A DNA stretch of 49,112 bases, taken from positions 1 to 49,112 of the forward strand of contig DKQG01000056.1 of NCBI GenBank assembly GCA_002471575.1, given 5' to 3'. Under the pieces are notes generated by a model, which was not told the DNA's origin, made no database searches, and saw only the letters and a list, made by a program, of their open reading frames with translations. Shown here in pieces: positions 25,151 through 33,819 of this stretch. A program made the position numbers and the translations under genes. Source of the DNA: Alphaproteobacteria bacterium UBA7314. Its GTDB lineage: Bacteria; Pseudomonadota; Alphaproteobacteria; MPNO01; UBA830. Numbering within the stretch: the first letter of the stretch is position 1; every line of letters begins with the position of its first letter.

Positions 25151-26695
25151 ATGTCGACATCCCTTACGAACGATCCGGTTCCCGATCTAGATGAGTTCCG
25201 CCTGAGGCGTTTCGTCGATCAAATGATCGAGGAAGGCGAGGTCGATGTCGTCGAGGAGCCGATCGATCTCGCCGATATTGCTGCGCGGATGGATGGAAAC
25301 GAAAACGCGGTCCTGTTCAGGCAGGCGGGACCAGAAAAAGCCGAGATTATCGGCGGCATGACTGGCGGCCGCCGCCGCATGGCGAGAGCATTCGGTGTCG
25401 AACCGGCGGATCTGCTCGCCGAGGTGAACCAGCGCCTTGGCGTATCGCAGGAGGTAATCGAGCTGGAAAGCAGCGATGCGCCTGTGCATGATGTGATTGT
25501 CACTGGCGATGAAGTGGATCTGACGGCCTTGCCGGTGCATCTGCAGCATGAGCTGGACGGTGCGCCCTATATATCGGCGTCGCTAGACTACGTGATAAAC
25601 CCGGAAACTGGGTGGACTAATACAGGCGTGCGCCGCCTTATGCTGCGCGGGAAAACGGAAACCGGGATCGATCTTGTCGCCCCGTCGGACCTGAAGGCGA
25701 TTTACGAGAAATGCGCGTCTAAAGGCGACCAGCTGCCCATCGCGTTTACCGTCGGCGCCCATCCCTGCGATCACATCGCCGCGGTCATGCGGTTGCCGGT
25801 GGACGAACTGGACCTAGTCGCTAGGCTTCGTGGCACGACATTGCCTGTGGTGAAATGCGTGACGAACGACATCCGCGTTCCTGCCGATGCAGAATACATA
25901 ATCGAGGGTTATCTAGATGAACGGGGACATGCCGAACCGGAGGGTCCATACGGCGAATTTCTCGGTTATTACGGCGTTGTCAAACGCAACCCGGTATTCC
26001 ACTGCACTGCAATTACGCGGCGCAGGGATGCCCTTTTTCAGACATCGACGATATCGGGTGAGCATATCGGCTGGACCGATACAACGCAGCTGAACGCCAT
26101 TCGCGCCGAGGTCACTATCTGGCGCGCCTTGCAGACCGCAGTGCGCGAGCCCGTCGGCGTCAACATCACCACATCATCCGGCGGTAGCTTCAACGTGCGG
26201 GTATCACTGCGGCAGCGCATGCCCGGCGAAGCGCGAAACGCCATAGCTACGGTTATGGGGTCGCTTGCCAACTCGAAACATGTATTCGTCGTCGACCCGG
26301 ATATCGACATATTTGATGACGCGCAGATGGATTGGGCCTTGGCGACGCGGTTTCAGGCGGATCGCGATCTGGTCGTCGAATCCGGGTTTCGCACATTGCC
26401 CCTTGACCCGTCCCTGGACGGCAAAAGGATCGGGTCGAAGGCAGGGTTCGACCTGACCCTGCCGCCAGGCGAGCGCGTGCTGGCCCATACGGTGCCCAAA
26501 TCCTCGATCTCCGGCGATAAGACGCATGACGACGTAGCGTCGGCGCTGGCTGAGGGTGCGAAGAGTTTCGGCGCATTGATGGTTGCGGTCGGCTCTCGCG
26601 ACGGGCGCGAAATCGTATGCGCCCTCGACGAATTGCGTATGGAGGGCAGGCTGAGTCGTGTCGAAGACGGTCTTTACGCCCTTTCCGAAGGATGA
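25151..26695 (+). CDS. UbiD family decarboxylase (second copy, catabolic context)
   Basis: This 514-residue prenyl-FMN-dependent (de)carboxylase is distinct from the housekeeping ubiD at 14303. UbiD blocks are TGDEVDLTALPVHLQHELDG near residue 117, NTGVRRLMLRGKTETGIDL, and the Glu-bearing EPEGPYGEFLGYYG. KHVFVVDPDIDIFDDAQMDWALATR and FDLTLPPGERV follow near the end. A GGAGG site lies before the ATG at 25151. Its TGA overlaps the ATG of the CoxL-like gene (ATGA at 26692-26695), so the two are translationally coupled. Likely it removes or adds a carboxyl group on an aromatic or heteroaromatic acid that the molybdoenzyme also handles; this pairing is inferred. Confidence 0.93.
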   Translation: MSTSLTNDPVPDLDEFRLRRFVDQMIEEGEVDVVEEPIDLADIAARMDGNENAVLFRQAGPEKAEIIGGMTGGRRRMARAFGVEPADLLAEVNQRLGVSQEVIELESSDAPVHDVIVTGDEVDLTALPVHLQHELDGAPYISASLDYVINPETGWTNTGVRRLMLRGKTETGIDLVAPSDLKAIYEKCASKGDQLPIAFTVGAHPCDHIAAVMRLPVDELDLVARLRGTTLPVVKCVTNDIRVPADAEYIIEGYLDERGHAEPEGPYGEFLGYYGVVKRNPVFHCTAITRRRDALFQTSTISGEHIGWTDTTQLNAIRAEVTIWRALQTAVREPVGVNITTSSGGSFNVRVSLRQRMPGEARNAIATVMGSLANSKHVFVVDPDIDIFDDAQMDWALATRFQADRDLVVESGFRTLPLDPSLDGKRIGSKAGFDLTLPPGERVLAHTVPKSSISGDKTHDDVASALAEGAKSFGALMVAVGSRDGREIVCALDELRMEGRLSRVEDGLYALSEG

Positions 26696-29025
26696 AATCG
26701 GCAGACCAAAGAGGGGTCGGCGCCCCGGTGCGCCGGAGGGAAGACCATCGGCTGTTGCGCGGTGCGGGCTATTATAGCGACGATATCGATCTGCCAGGCC
26801 AGTTATTTGCGGTAATGGTGCGGTCCCCCCACGCGCACGCCCGGCTGGGGCATATAGATATACGATCCGCCTCGAAGCTGCCCGGCGTGCATGCCGTCCT
26901 GACCGGGGCGGAATACGTTGCCGATGGGATCGGCGATATCGGACATGTCGCAAATCCAGCCGGGGCGATCGACTGGCAGAAACCCGCTTTCGTCAACCGC
27001 GACGGTTCGGCGCCGTTCGACGTACCCCAGCCGACAGTCGTGCGCGAAAAAGTGCGTCACGTGGGGGAGGTCGTTGCTGTTGTCGTGGCGGACACCGATG
27101 CGATCGCGAGAGACGCAGCCAATCTTGTGGTAGTAGCGTACGATACCTTACCGGTCGTCACCGATGCGTTGAAAGCGCTGGAACACGATGCCCCCTCGAT
27201 TTGGGATGAATGCCCTGGCAACGTGCCGCTGGATGCGGAACTAGGTGATTCCGCGGCGACGCATGCCGCCTTTTTAGATGCCGCGCACGTCGTAAACGCA
27301 CGCTTTTTCAATAACCGCGTTATCAACTGCCAGATGGAGCCGCGGTCGGCGATCGGCTACTGGGATGCGGCAGCGGGACGGATGACACTTTACGCAGGCG
27401 GGCAGGGCGTGCATCGCCACAAGATGATACTCGGCACGATGTTCGGGCTGCAGCCTGATTACGTCCGCGTCGTGTCCCGGGATGTGGGCGGCGGGTTCGG
27501 GCCCAGAAACATGATGCACCCCGAGTTTGCTCTTGTTTGTTGGGCGTCACGGAGGACCGGCCGGCCGGTAAAATGGCGGGGAGACCGGTCGGAAGCGTTC
27601 GTGACCGACTATCAGGCGCGCGATCTTTATACCGATGCGGCGTTGGCATTGGATGCTGACGGAAAATTCCTCGCCCTCCGTGCCGATCTGGTTGGCAACC
27701 TCGGCGCCCATACGGTTTCTTTCGTGCCGCTTTCTAACGGGCCCCGGCTGTTACCATCGGTCTACAGGGTGAAAGCCAGTTACGCGCGGATACGTGGCGT
27801 TCTGACCAACACGGTACCTACTGGTCCCTATCGCGGCGCAGGCCGTCCGGAGGCTATGCACACGATAGAGCGTCTGATCGATATGGCAGCCGGGAAAACC
27901 GGTATCGACCGTGTTGAATTACGCCGTCGAAACCTGATTGGGACGGATGAATTCCCAGCATCGAACCCGATGGGCACGACTTATGACTGCGGCGAGTTCG
28001 AGGCTTGTATGGATAAAGCATTGCAGGCAGCGGACTGGCCAGGCTTCGCGAAGCGGAAGGCGGATGCCATCGGGCAGGGAAAACTGCGGGGGATCGGTTA
28101 CGCGTCCTATATTCAGGCGCCGGTCGGCGCGCCGGTGGAGTTCGCGAAGGTCGTTGTACATGGTGACGGGACGGTAGAAGTGCCGATCGGCACTCAGTCC
28201 AGCGGGCAGGGGCACGAGACCGTTTTTCCCCAGGTCGTCGCCGAAATTCTGGGCGTTTCCGAGGAGGCAGTCAGTATCGTCACCGGCGATACTGACGAAG
28301 TGCCCGTGGGTGGCGGATCGCATTCCGACCGGTCGATGCGGTTGGGGGGAATCGTCATGCAGGAAGCGGCCCAGAAAGCGATAGAGACTGCTCGCGAACA
28401 GGCGGCGGGTATCCTTGAAGCGGCACTCGAGGATGTTTCCTTCTCGCAGGGAGTATTCCGTGTTACGGGAACCGATAGGTCCGTCGATTTATTCGACGTT
28501 GCGGCCCGTGCCGAGAATGGAATGATCGCGGCAGATCATCTGTTACGTGGGCGGTCGGCGGCTTATCCAAACGGCGCCGCAGTGTCCGAAGTCGAGATCG
28601 ATCCGGGAACCGGTCACCTGACGGTGGTTGCACATACGACAATTGACGATCCGGGGCAGGCGATCAATCCGATGATCCTAACGGGGCAGGCGCATGGCTC
28701 GATCGTGCAAGGGATAGGGCAGGCAATCATCGAGAACGGGTATTACGACCCCGACACGGGACAACTGATTTCGGGGTCGTTCTTGGATTACGGTCTACTA
28801 CGCGCCGCCGATCTCCCAAATTTCAGGACAGCGCTACACGAGGTGCCGACGAAGAACAATCCGCTCGGCGTCAAGGGCGGCGGCGAGGGGGCTACCGTTT
28901 CGGCGACCGCGGCCTTCGTCAACGCAGTCTGCGATGCGTTGGCAGCCTATGGTATCGCGGATCTCGACATGCCAGTAACGCCCGAAAACATCTGGCGCGC
29001 GATAAATGCGGCCGAAACGGCCTAG
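26692..29025 (+). CDS. Xanthine dehydrogenase/CO dehydrogenase large-subunit-like molybdoenzyme
   Basis: This 777-residue protein is the molybdopterin-binding subunit of a xanthine oxidase-family hydroxylase. It opens with RREDHRLLRGAGYYSDDI. It then has MVRSPHAHARL, QMEPRSAIGYWD, GGQGVHRHKMILGTMFGL, RDVGGGFGPRNMMHPEFALV and TGPYRGAGRPEAMHTIERL. The catalytic Glu motif is VKGGGEGATV near residue 726. The form I CO dehydrogenase loop (AYxCSFR) is absent; GPYRGAGR is the form II/aldehyde-type version. It needs a [2Fe-2S] subunit and usually an FAD subunit, and neither is present in the window. The start at 26692 overlaps the ubiD2 stop; the frame is open to 26617 within ubiD2. Its stop overlaps the convergent GST stop in a CTAG. 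Confidence 0.93.
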   Translation: MKSADQRGVGAPVRRREDHRLLRGAGYYSDDIDLPGQLFAVMVRSPHAHARLGHIDIRSASKLPGVHAVLTGAEYVADGIGDIGHVANPAGAIDWQKPAFVNRDGSAPFDVPQPTVVREKVRHVGEVVAVVVADTDAIARDAANLVVVAYDTLPVVTDALKALEHDAPSIWDECPGNVPLDAELGDSAATHAAFLDAAHVVNARFFNNRVINCQMEPRSAIGYWDAAAGRMTLYAGGQGVHRHKMILGTMFGLQPDYVRVVSRDVGGGFGPRNMMHPEFALVCWASRRTGRPVKWRGDRSEAFVTDYQARDLYTDAALALDADGKFLALRADLVGNLGAHTVSFVPLSNGPRLLPSVYRVKASYARIRGVLTNTVPTGPYRGAGRPEAMHTIERLIDMAAGKTGIDRVELRRRNLIGTDEFPASNPMGTTYDCGEFEACMDKALQAADWPGFAKRKADAIGQGKLRGIGYASYIQAPVGAPVEFAKVVVHGDGTVEVPIGTQSSGQGHETVFPQVVAEILGVSEEAVSIVTGDTDEVPVGGGSHSDRSMRLGGIVMQEAAQKAIETAREQAAGILEAALEDVSFSQGVFRVTGTDRSVDLFDVAARAENGMIAADHLLRGRSAAYPNGAAVSEVEIDPGTGHLTVVAHTTIDDPGQAINPMILTGQAHGSIVQGIGQAIIENGYYDPDTGQLISGSFLDYGLLRAADLPNFRTALHEVPTKNNPLGVKGGGEGATVSATAAFVNAVCDALAAYGIADLDMPVTPENIWRAINAAETA

Positions 29026-29645
29026 TTGTGGTGAATCCCCGGCATGACTACAAAACCGGGGATCTGCTTCACCCTCGATATCCAGCGCCGGACAGCGTGA
29101 TAATCGTCGAGTGAAATCCCGCCGTCGCCGCTCAGCGCGACGTAGGGGAAGCAGGCTATGTCCGCGATGGTCGGGTGGTTTCCGACAATCCACTGCTTAC
29201 CCATGATTTCCCGGTCGGTCAGATGGTCGTCCAGGACACGAAATGCCGCATGCGCGGCGGCGCGGACCTTGTCGATATCGAAATCGTAAAACAGCATATC
29301 GTGAAGGCGCGCCGCGGAGGAATTCATGATTTCGTTGCTAGCGAAAGACAGCCACATCGCGATCTCGCCCTGTAGACGGGGGTCTTCCGGGTACCAGCTG
29401 CGGTTCGCGTCGTACCTGCCGGCGAGGTAAACGAGTATTGCCTGGGCATCGCGCAATATCAGGTCGTCGTCGACCAGCACTGGTATCTGACCGAGCGGAT
29501 TGATCTGGAGAAACGTCGGGGTTTTGTGTTCGCCACCGGGGTAATAGTCTACCGGCACCTTTTCGTAATCTTGGCCGATCACGGAGAGGAAGAGGCGGAC
29601 CTTGTAACAACTGCCTGACAGGACGTAATCGTAGAGCTGCATCAT
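29022..29645 (-). CDS. Glutathione S-transferase family protein
   Basis: The 207-residue protein has a thioredoxin-fold N-terminal domain (LYDYVLSGSCYKVRLFLS, then NPLGQIPVLVDDDLILRDAQAILVYLA). The second motif is the cis-Pro and the acidic/serine glutathione-contact loop. A helical C-terminal domain follows, with GNHPTIADIACFPYVAL, the N-capping box. SGSCYK at residues 10-15 could supply the catalytic Ser or Cys. The family conjugates glutathione to electrophiles or isomerises ring-cleavage products such as maleylpyruvate. Its start overlaps the last codons of the upstream Rieske-type gene by four bases, so it belongs to that operon. Confidence 0.92.
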   Translation of the reverse strand: MMQLYDYVLSGSCYKVRLFLSVIGQDYEKVPVDYYPGGEHKTPTFLQINPLGQIPVLVDDDLILRDAQAILVYLAGRYDANRSWYPEDPRLQGEIAMWLSFASNEIMNSSAARLHDMLFYDFDIDKVRAAAHAAFRVLDDHLTDREIMGKQWIVGNHPTIADIACFPYVALSGDGGISLDDYHAVRRWISRVKQIPGFVVMPGIHHN

Positions 29646-30526
29646 GCCGCTTGCGACGACCCGTCACCCCGGTGGGTGCCGAACGTCAGTCCTTTGTTAC
29701 GCAGCCAGCGGCGATAAAGCATAGATGATCCGTCTGCCTTGATCGCGATCTCGTCCATCGGATCCAGCGGCAGCCCCGGCGGTATCTGATTTTCCAGAAT
29801 GCTGCGGTCCTGCAGGAAGATTTCCTGCTGAAAGTGAACAAGGTCGGACATTGTCGACGTTTCGTCGAGGACCAGCATAAACGTATGCACATCGCATTCG
29901 GCTTCATCTTTCGGCTGTACAAATATGCCGACGAGGTCCCAGGCGCCCTCTACTACCGGGCAGGTCTTGTAAAGCACCGTCACGAACGGCGAACTCACCC
30001 GGTACATGTATTGGCTGACCTGACCGTCATCCGCGGAGGCGGCAGCTTGTGGCTGGAAAAAACTGCACTCCGTCGCCCACACCTCGTCTTCCGGTTCCCG
30101 TATCTCGATTTTGTAGTCGTTGACTGCGGTAATCGGTTCTTCGCCCAGGATACCGGTATGGACATATGGGAAATGGGCCATATCGAGAAAGTTTTCGACT
30201 ATGCGAAGCGCTGACGCCCGCACCGTCAAGGCGCCGCAAACAACCAGTCGGCGGCCGTCCTCCTTGAATTCCGGCATGTCTAGGGGGGCTTTGACCGGCG
30301 TACCGAGCGTCGTCCAGATATGGCCGTACAGAGCCTGTGCAGGGTGTTCCGTTCCGATGCCACCGTTGGCATTGTTTTCAAACATCCGGGGGATCTCACC
30401 GTCCATTTCAACGATAATGTCCTGTCCCAACAAGCGGGTATTGCGGCGCTTGCCAGAAATGATCTCTTCAACCGTCCCAACGGCCTGCCATTCATTCAGT
30501 GCAACTTTGTCCGTTGTTCGGGTCAC
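29642..30526 (-). CDS. Rieske-oxygenase catalytic subunit with degenerate Rieske domain
   Basis: This 294-residue protein has the mononuclear-iron site of Rieske oxygenases: ENFLDMAHFPYVH, giving Asn112, Asp115, His118 and His123, with Asp240 in FLQDRSILENQ as candidate third ligand. The N-terminal 75 residues still look like the beta-rich Rieske segment ending GHIWTTLG. They contain no Cys and none of the CxH or CxxH ligands, so it cannot bind [2Fe-2S]. The start is chosen as GTG 30526, which overlaps the upstream gene's stop as GTGA; the longer frame to 30583 would overlap by 61 bases. The upstream gene encodes the complementary half. Electrons would have to come from that partner. The substrate is unknown. 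Confidence 0.85.
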   Translation of the reverse strand: MTRTTDKVALNEWQAVGTVEEIISGKRRNTRLLGQDIIVEMDGEIPRMFENNANGGIGTEHPAQALYGHIWTTLGTPVKAPLDMPEFKEDGRRLVVCGALTVRASALRIVENFLDMAHFPYVHTGILGEEPITAVNDYKIEIREPEDEVWATECSFFQPQAAASADDGQVSQYMYRVSSPFVTVLYKTCPVVEGAWDLVGIFVQPKDEAECDVHTFMLVLDETSTMSDLVHFQQEIFLQDRSILENQIPPGLPLDPMDEIAIKADGSSMLYRRWLRNKGLTFGTHRGDGSSQAA

Positions 30527-31221
30527 TCCGAGTCCTCTTTCTCTGTCTGGTTTTCGATAGTATCGCGGAGACGTCTCGCCCATGCGGAAACTCGCAGGCG
30601 GAGCGGCTGGATAGCGTTTTCAGCGCCGGCCTGACCTGCCGTAACGTGGATCTGGGATTTGTCGGCGCTTACGGGTTGAATGGCTACGGCAACCGGCACG
30701 TCCGCGCCTTCGATGTTTAAGATCGCCGATAAAATTCCCGGCGTTGTAATCGATGCATCCATGTTTCCGAAATGCTCAACGACGGCATCCGGCGGCGCGT
30801 GAACGGCAAGGGAGCGACAGAAAACGAAATTTTCGCTGTCGGGAAGGCCGGTGACGTTAGCGCCCGGGGTTCCCGCCGTCGTCCACACGAGGCCGTTCTT
30901 TTCGGCCGACTGAAAGACCGGAATACGAAAATCGTCCGGCGGGGCTAAAGTGGGTTGTGCGGGAATTTTTTTGCATTGGGCATCGCCGCCGAACCGCCAG
31001 CCGTGATAACGGCACGCGAGACGGTCGCCGTCGACGAATCCGAATTGCAGGCGCATCCCGCGATGAATGCAGCGATTGTGCCAGACATGGCTTTCACCGT
31101 CGTCGCCGCGCCATGCGACGCGTTCCTTGCCGAATAGCTTGACGGGCATGATCTCGCCTTCAGCCAGCATTGCGGCCCCGCCGACCGCGTACCAAGCGTC
31201 TCTCGGAAAGTGTTCCGCCAT
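30523..31221 (-). CDS. Rieske [2Fe-2S] protein with degenerate catalytic domain
   Basis: This 232-residue protein carries an intact Rieske cluster site: RCIHRG (Cys51, His53) and CRYHGW (Cys70, His73). The region that should hold the iron-binding helix reads EHFGNMDASITTPGIL (residues 149-164). Compared with the partner's ENFLDMAHFPYVHTGIL, both His and the bridging Asp are gone and one residue is deleted. The protein ends about 70 residues later, lacking the rest of a helix-grip catalytic domain. It is the first gene of a leftward unit with the catalytic-only partner and GST, and is divergent from the SDR gene. It probably acts as the electron-donating subunit of a hetero-oligomer; this is inferred. 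Confidence 0.85.
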   Translation of the reverse strand: MAEHFPRDAWYAVGGAAMLAEGEIMPVKLFGKERVAWRGDDGESHVWHNRCIHRGMRLQFGFVDGDRLACRYHGWRFGGDAQCKKIPAQPTLAPPDDFRIPVFQSAEKNGLVWTTAGTPGANVTGLPDSENFVFCRSLAVHAPPDAVVEHFGNMDASITTPGILSAILNIEGADVPVAVAIQPVSADKSQIHVTAGQAGAENAIQPLRLRVSAWARRLRDTIENQTEKEDSE

Positions 31222-31364
31222 CGAATTCGACCTACTGTTTGTAATGGCCTTTTATTCTGTCATCGGATTTGCGGGAATCCAAATGCGGGCCAATGTCGCA
31301 CCAACGAGAGAGGCGGTATATTATCGCCCGCAGAACCAAAACCTAGGGCAACGGGAATACAGCA

Positions 31365-32123
31365 ATGAAGCAGCTTAAAGGTAAATCCGCGATCGTGACC
31401 GGGGCGGCGCAAGGGATCGGTGCGGTGTACGCGCAGGCACTGGCGGCGGAGGGTGCCAGGGTATGTCTATCGGATATCCTGAACACAGCAGAAGCCGTAC
31501 AGGCAATCACTGATTCAGGCGGCGACGCCATCGGAATGACTACCGACGTTACCGATATGGCGGCCTGTGAGGCGATGGTTGCGGAGACCGTATCCGCCTT
31601 CGGTTCGGCCGACATACTTGTCACCAATGCGGCGCTTTTTGCCGCGTTGGAACGGCGCAGTTTCTTAGAGATCGATGGCGACGAATGGGACAAGGTGATG
31701 GCCATCAACACCCGGGGCGTTTTCAACTGTATCAAGGCCGCCGCGCCCGTAATGAAAAAGAGGGACTATGGGAAGATCATCAATATTTCTTCAAGCACGA
31801 TCTATTCCGGCGTGCCGTTAATGCTCCATTATGTAGCCTCCAAGGGCGCGGTCGATGCCATGACCAAGGCGCTGGCCCGCGAACTGGGCGGCGACGGAAT
31901 TACCGTAAACACCATAGCGCCGGGCTTCACGATGAGCGACCAGATCGAGGCGCAGCGAGAAAAACTAGAATTCTACGTCAATCTCAGCCTGACCAGTCGG
32001 TCTGTAAAACGCGAACAGACGCCGGACGACTTGCTGGGCGCTCTTATCTATCTCGCCTCTTCCGCCTCCGATTTTGTGACGGGCCAAGCTATCGTAGTTG
32101 ATGGCGGCATGGTTATGCATTAA
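31365..32123 (+). CDS. Short-chain dehydrogenase/reductase
   Basis: A classical SDR of 252 residues using NAD(P)H. The cofactor motif TGAAQGIGAVYAQALA lies near residue 11 and NAALFAAL matches the NAG motif. The catalytic Ser is in NISSSTIYSG, and the Tyr-Lys pair is YVASKGA (near residue 157). An Asp at the end of the second strand (CLSDIL) favours NAD+. The C-terminal block DFVTGQAIVVDGGMVMH is typical. It is 11 bases upstream of the full-length Rieske oxygenase gene, so the two are likely co-transcribed. It might oxidise a dihydrodiol or alcohol product; this is a guess from position. Confidence 0.93.
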   Translation: MKQLKGKSAIVTGAAQGIGAVYAQALAAEGARVCLSDILNTAEAVQAITDSGGDAIGMTTDVTDMAACEAMVAETVSAFGSADILVTNAALFAALERRSFLEIDGDEWDKVMAINTRGVFNCIKAAAPVMKKRDYGKIINISSSTIYSGVPLMLHYVASKGAVDAMTKALARELGGDGITVNTIAPGFTMSDQIEAQREKLEFYVNLSLTSRSVKREQTPDDLLGALIYLASSASDFVTGQAIVVDGGMVMH

Positions 32124-32134
32124 GGGGAATCGCT

Positions 32135-33178
32135 TTGACCGCAACATTCGTACGAAACGCTTGGTACGCGGCCTGCTGGGCCGGGGATCTGGAAACGGGT
32201 GTGCCGCTTGCGAAAACGATCCTGAGCGAGCCGGTCGTTTTGTGGCGCGATGCCGGCGGTGTTCCGGTCATCCTGGAAGACCGATGCTGTCACCGGCACT
32301 TGCCTCTGTCGATGGGGAAGGTCGAAGATGACACTCTGCAATGCGGCTATCACGGTCTGGAATTCGATAGTGCGGGAGCCTGCGTTTCCGTGCCTGGACA
32401 AAGCCGTGTTCCCCCCGGTGCGAGGGTACGGTCGTATCCGGTGGCCGAGAGACACGCGATGATATGGATCTGGTGCGGAGATCCCGCAAACGCCAACCTG
32501 GACGACATTCCGGATTTGTCGTGGCTGGACCACCCGGACTGGACCGTTACCGGCGGACATCTGCACATGAAAGCCGATTACCGGCTGCTGATCGACAACC
32601 TGCTCGACCTCACTCATGTCAGCTATATCCACAAGAACACCATTGCCGGCGACCCCAAAGAGGCGCTTGTTCCGGTGAAAACAACACGCGAGCGGGACAC
32701 AATCCGCGTCGAACGCTGGATGCTCGGTTTCACGGCCCCGCCCATGTACAATGAGGCTAGGAAATTTGGTGGCGAGGTCGACCGATGGCAGCTGATAAAA
32801 TGGCAGGCGCCGTCGACGGTCACGCTGGATATCGGCTGTGCCGAGGCCGGTACTGGGGCACCTAAAGGCGACCGGTCGCAGGGAATCTCGATGTGGTCGA
32901 ACCATATCATCACACCTGAAACAGAGACGACTACCCACTACCACTGGGCATTCGCGCGAAACTACAAACTCGATGACGACAGCGTTTCGGAAGTTTTGGC
33001 GCAAGGTGGCTTGCAGACTTTCATGGAAGACGTTGTCGTATTGGAGCGCCAGCAGATCGCACTAGAGGAGATCGGGGACAGGCCCGTGGTCGATATCAAT
33101 ATCGATAATGCTCCACTGCAGTTCCGCAGTATCCTCAACGACATGATCGCGGCGGAGGAAGGACACGCCGCTGCATGA
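32135..33178 (+). CDS. Rieske aromatic oxygenase, full-length VanA-type
   Basis: This 347-residue oxygenase has both sites. The Rieske ligands are DRCCHRHLPLS (Cys51, His53) and CGYHGLEF (Cys70, His73). The iron site is NLLDLTHVSYIH (Asn155, Asp158, His161, His166). The family uses electrons from a VanB-type reductase for aromatic O- or N-demethylation or hydroxylation. The start is TTG at 32135 after GGGGAATCGC, 11 bases behind the SDR stop; an ATG is not available nearby. No reductase gene is found in the window. It is paralogous to the truncated gene at 1-656. The next short frame starts four bases after its stop. Confidence 0.93.
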   Translation: MTATFVRNAWYAACWAGDLETGVPLAKTILSEPVVLWRDAGGVPVILEDRCCHRHLPLSMGKVEDDTLQCGYHGLEFDSAGACVSVPGQSRVPPGARVRSYPVAERHAMIWIWCGDPANANLDDIPDLSWLDHPDWTVTGGHLHMKADYRLLIDNLLDLTHVSYIHKNTIAGDPKEALVPVKTTRERDTIRVERWMLGFTAPPMYNEARKFGGEVDRWQLIKWQAPSTVTLDIGCAEAGTGAPKGDRSQGISMWSNHIITPETETTTHYHWAFARNYKLDDDSVSEVLAQGGLQTFMEDVVVLERQQIALEEIGDRPVVDINIDNAPLQFRSILNDMIAAEEGHAAA

Positions 33179-33182
33179 GGCA

Positions 33183-33485
33183 GTGCGGCGTTTTCTCAAC
33201 AAAATCAGGCTTGAAGGACGTCACTGGCAGGTGCTGGAGCAGGACCGATCGGTTGGAGAACGCATGGCGGCGGATGCGGACCGGCACGAATATCTGTATG
33301 GTCACGACACCGGCGTCGCCCGTGTTCGGAAACTAATTGCCGATGAGTCGGAGCGACAGGCCCGGGCAATCGAGGAAAGTGCCCTTGCGGCTCAAAAAAA
33401 AAGGAGAGTCAAATGGACAAGATTACAAAAGTATCCGTACCGGGCGTTCCCGAGCCGGAAGGGAACATTTACAGCAACTGTCTGA
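33183..33485 (+). CDS. Small ORF, possible stand-alone C-terminal tail of a phthalate-dioxygenase-type Rieske enzyme
   Basis: This GTG-initiated frame follows the Rieske gene by four bases. It reads VLEQDRSVGERM, then DADRHEYLYGHDTGVARVRKLIADE, with normal-looking amino acid composition. That pattern resembles the last 50-60 residues of phthalate 4,5-dioxygenase-type oxygenases (EDxxVxESQG ... DRxxEHLGxxDxxVxxxRxxL). The meaningful part ends near the nine-A run at 33394-33402; the remaining codons overlap ridA out of frame. It may be a true small protein, a relic of a lost Rieske gene, or part of a -1 slippage fusion to RidA, because the RidA frame is open upstream through the A run. Weak evidence overall. 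Confidence 0.4.
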   Translation: MRRFLNKIRLEGRHWQVLEQDRSVGERMAADADRHEYLYGHDTGVARVRKLIADESERQARAIEESALAAQKKRRVKWTRLQKYPYRAFPSRKGTFTATV

Positions 33486-33796
33486 AGGTCGGAAACCAGC
33501 TGATCCTTTCCGGCATGATCGCAGCCGATACCAGCGGAGACGCCTATCAGCAATCCATCGATTGTTTCGAAAAGATTAAGGCACTTCTCGTCGGCGCGGG
33601 CGGCCGCATGGAAGATGTGGCGAAACTCAACATCTATCTGACCGACATGGAAAACCGTCCCGCATTCGGCAGGGCACGCGGCGAATACTTCTCCGGCCGT
33701 ATGCCGTGTTCGACGCTGGTCGCAATCACCGCACTGGCTGCGCCCGGTGCGCTGGTCGAGATTGAGGCGACAGCCTTTCTGGGAGCCGGGGTCTGA
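33413..33796 (+). CDS. ridA: RidA/YjgF/Rid family deaminase
   Basis: The 127-residue protein has the Rid fold: NIYSNCLKVGNQLILSGM near residue 17, TSGDAYQQSIDCFEKIKALL, and VAKLNIYLTDMENRPAF. The C-terminal block MPCSTLVAITALAAPGALVEIEATAFLG is typical; canonical RidA has an Arg before the PARxxV segment, and here the position reads GRMPCSTLV, so the catalytic Arg may be shifted or missing. Archetypal RidA hydrolyses reactive enamines/imines, but subfamilies in catabolic clusters act on pathway-specific intermediates. An AGGAGAG-type site lies just ahead of the ATG. The gene is next to the Rieske/SDR unit. Confidence 0.88.
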   Translation: MDKITKVSVPGVPEPEGNIYSNCLKVGNQLILSGMIAADTSGDAYQQSIDCFEKIKALLVGAGGRMEDVAKLNIYLTDMENRPAFGRARGEYFSGRMPCSTLVAITALAAPGALVEIEATAFLGAGV

Positions 33797-33819
33797 TTTT
33801 AGGGCATTCCGCCGCGTGA

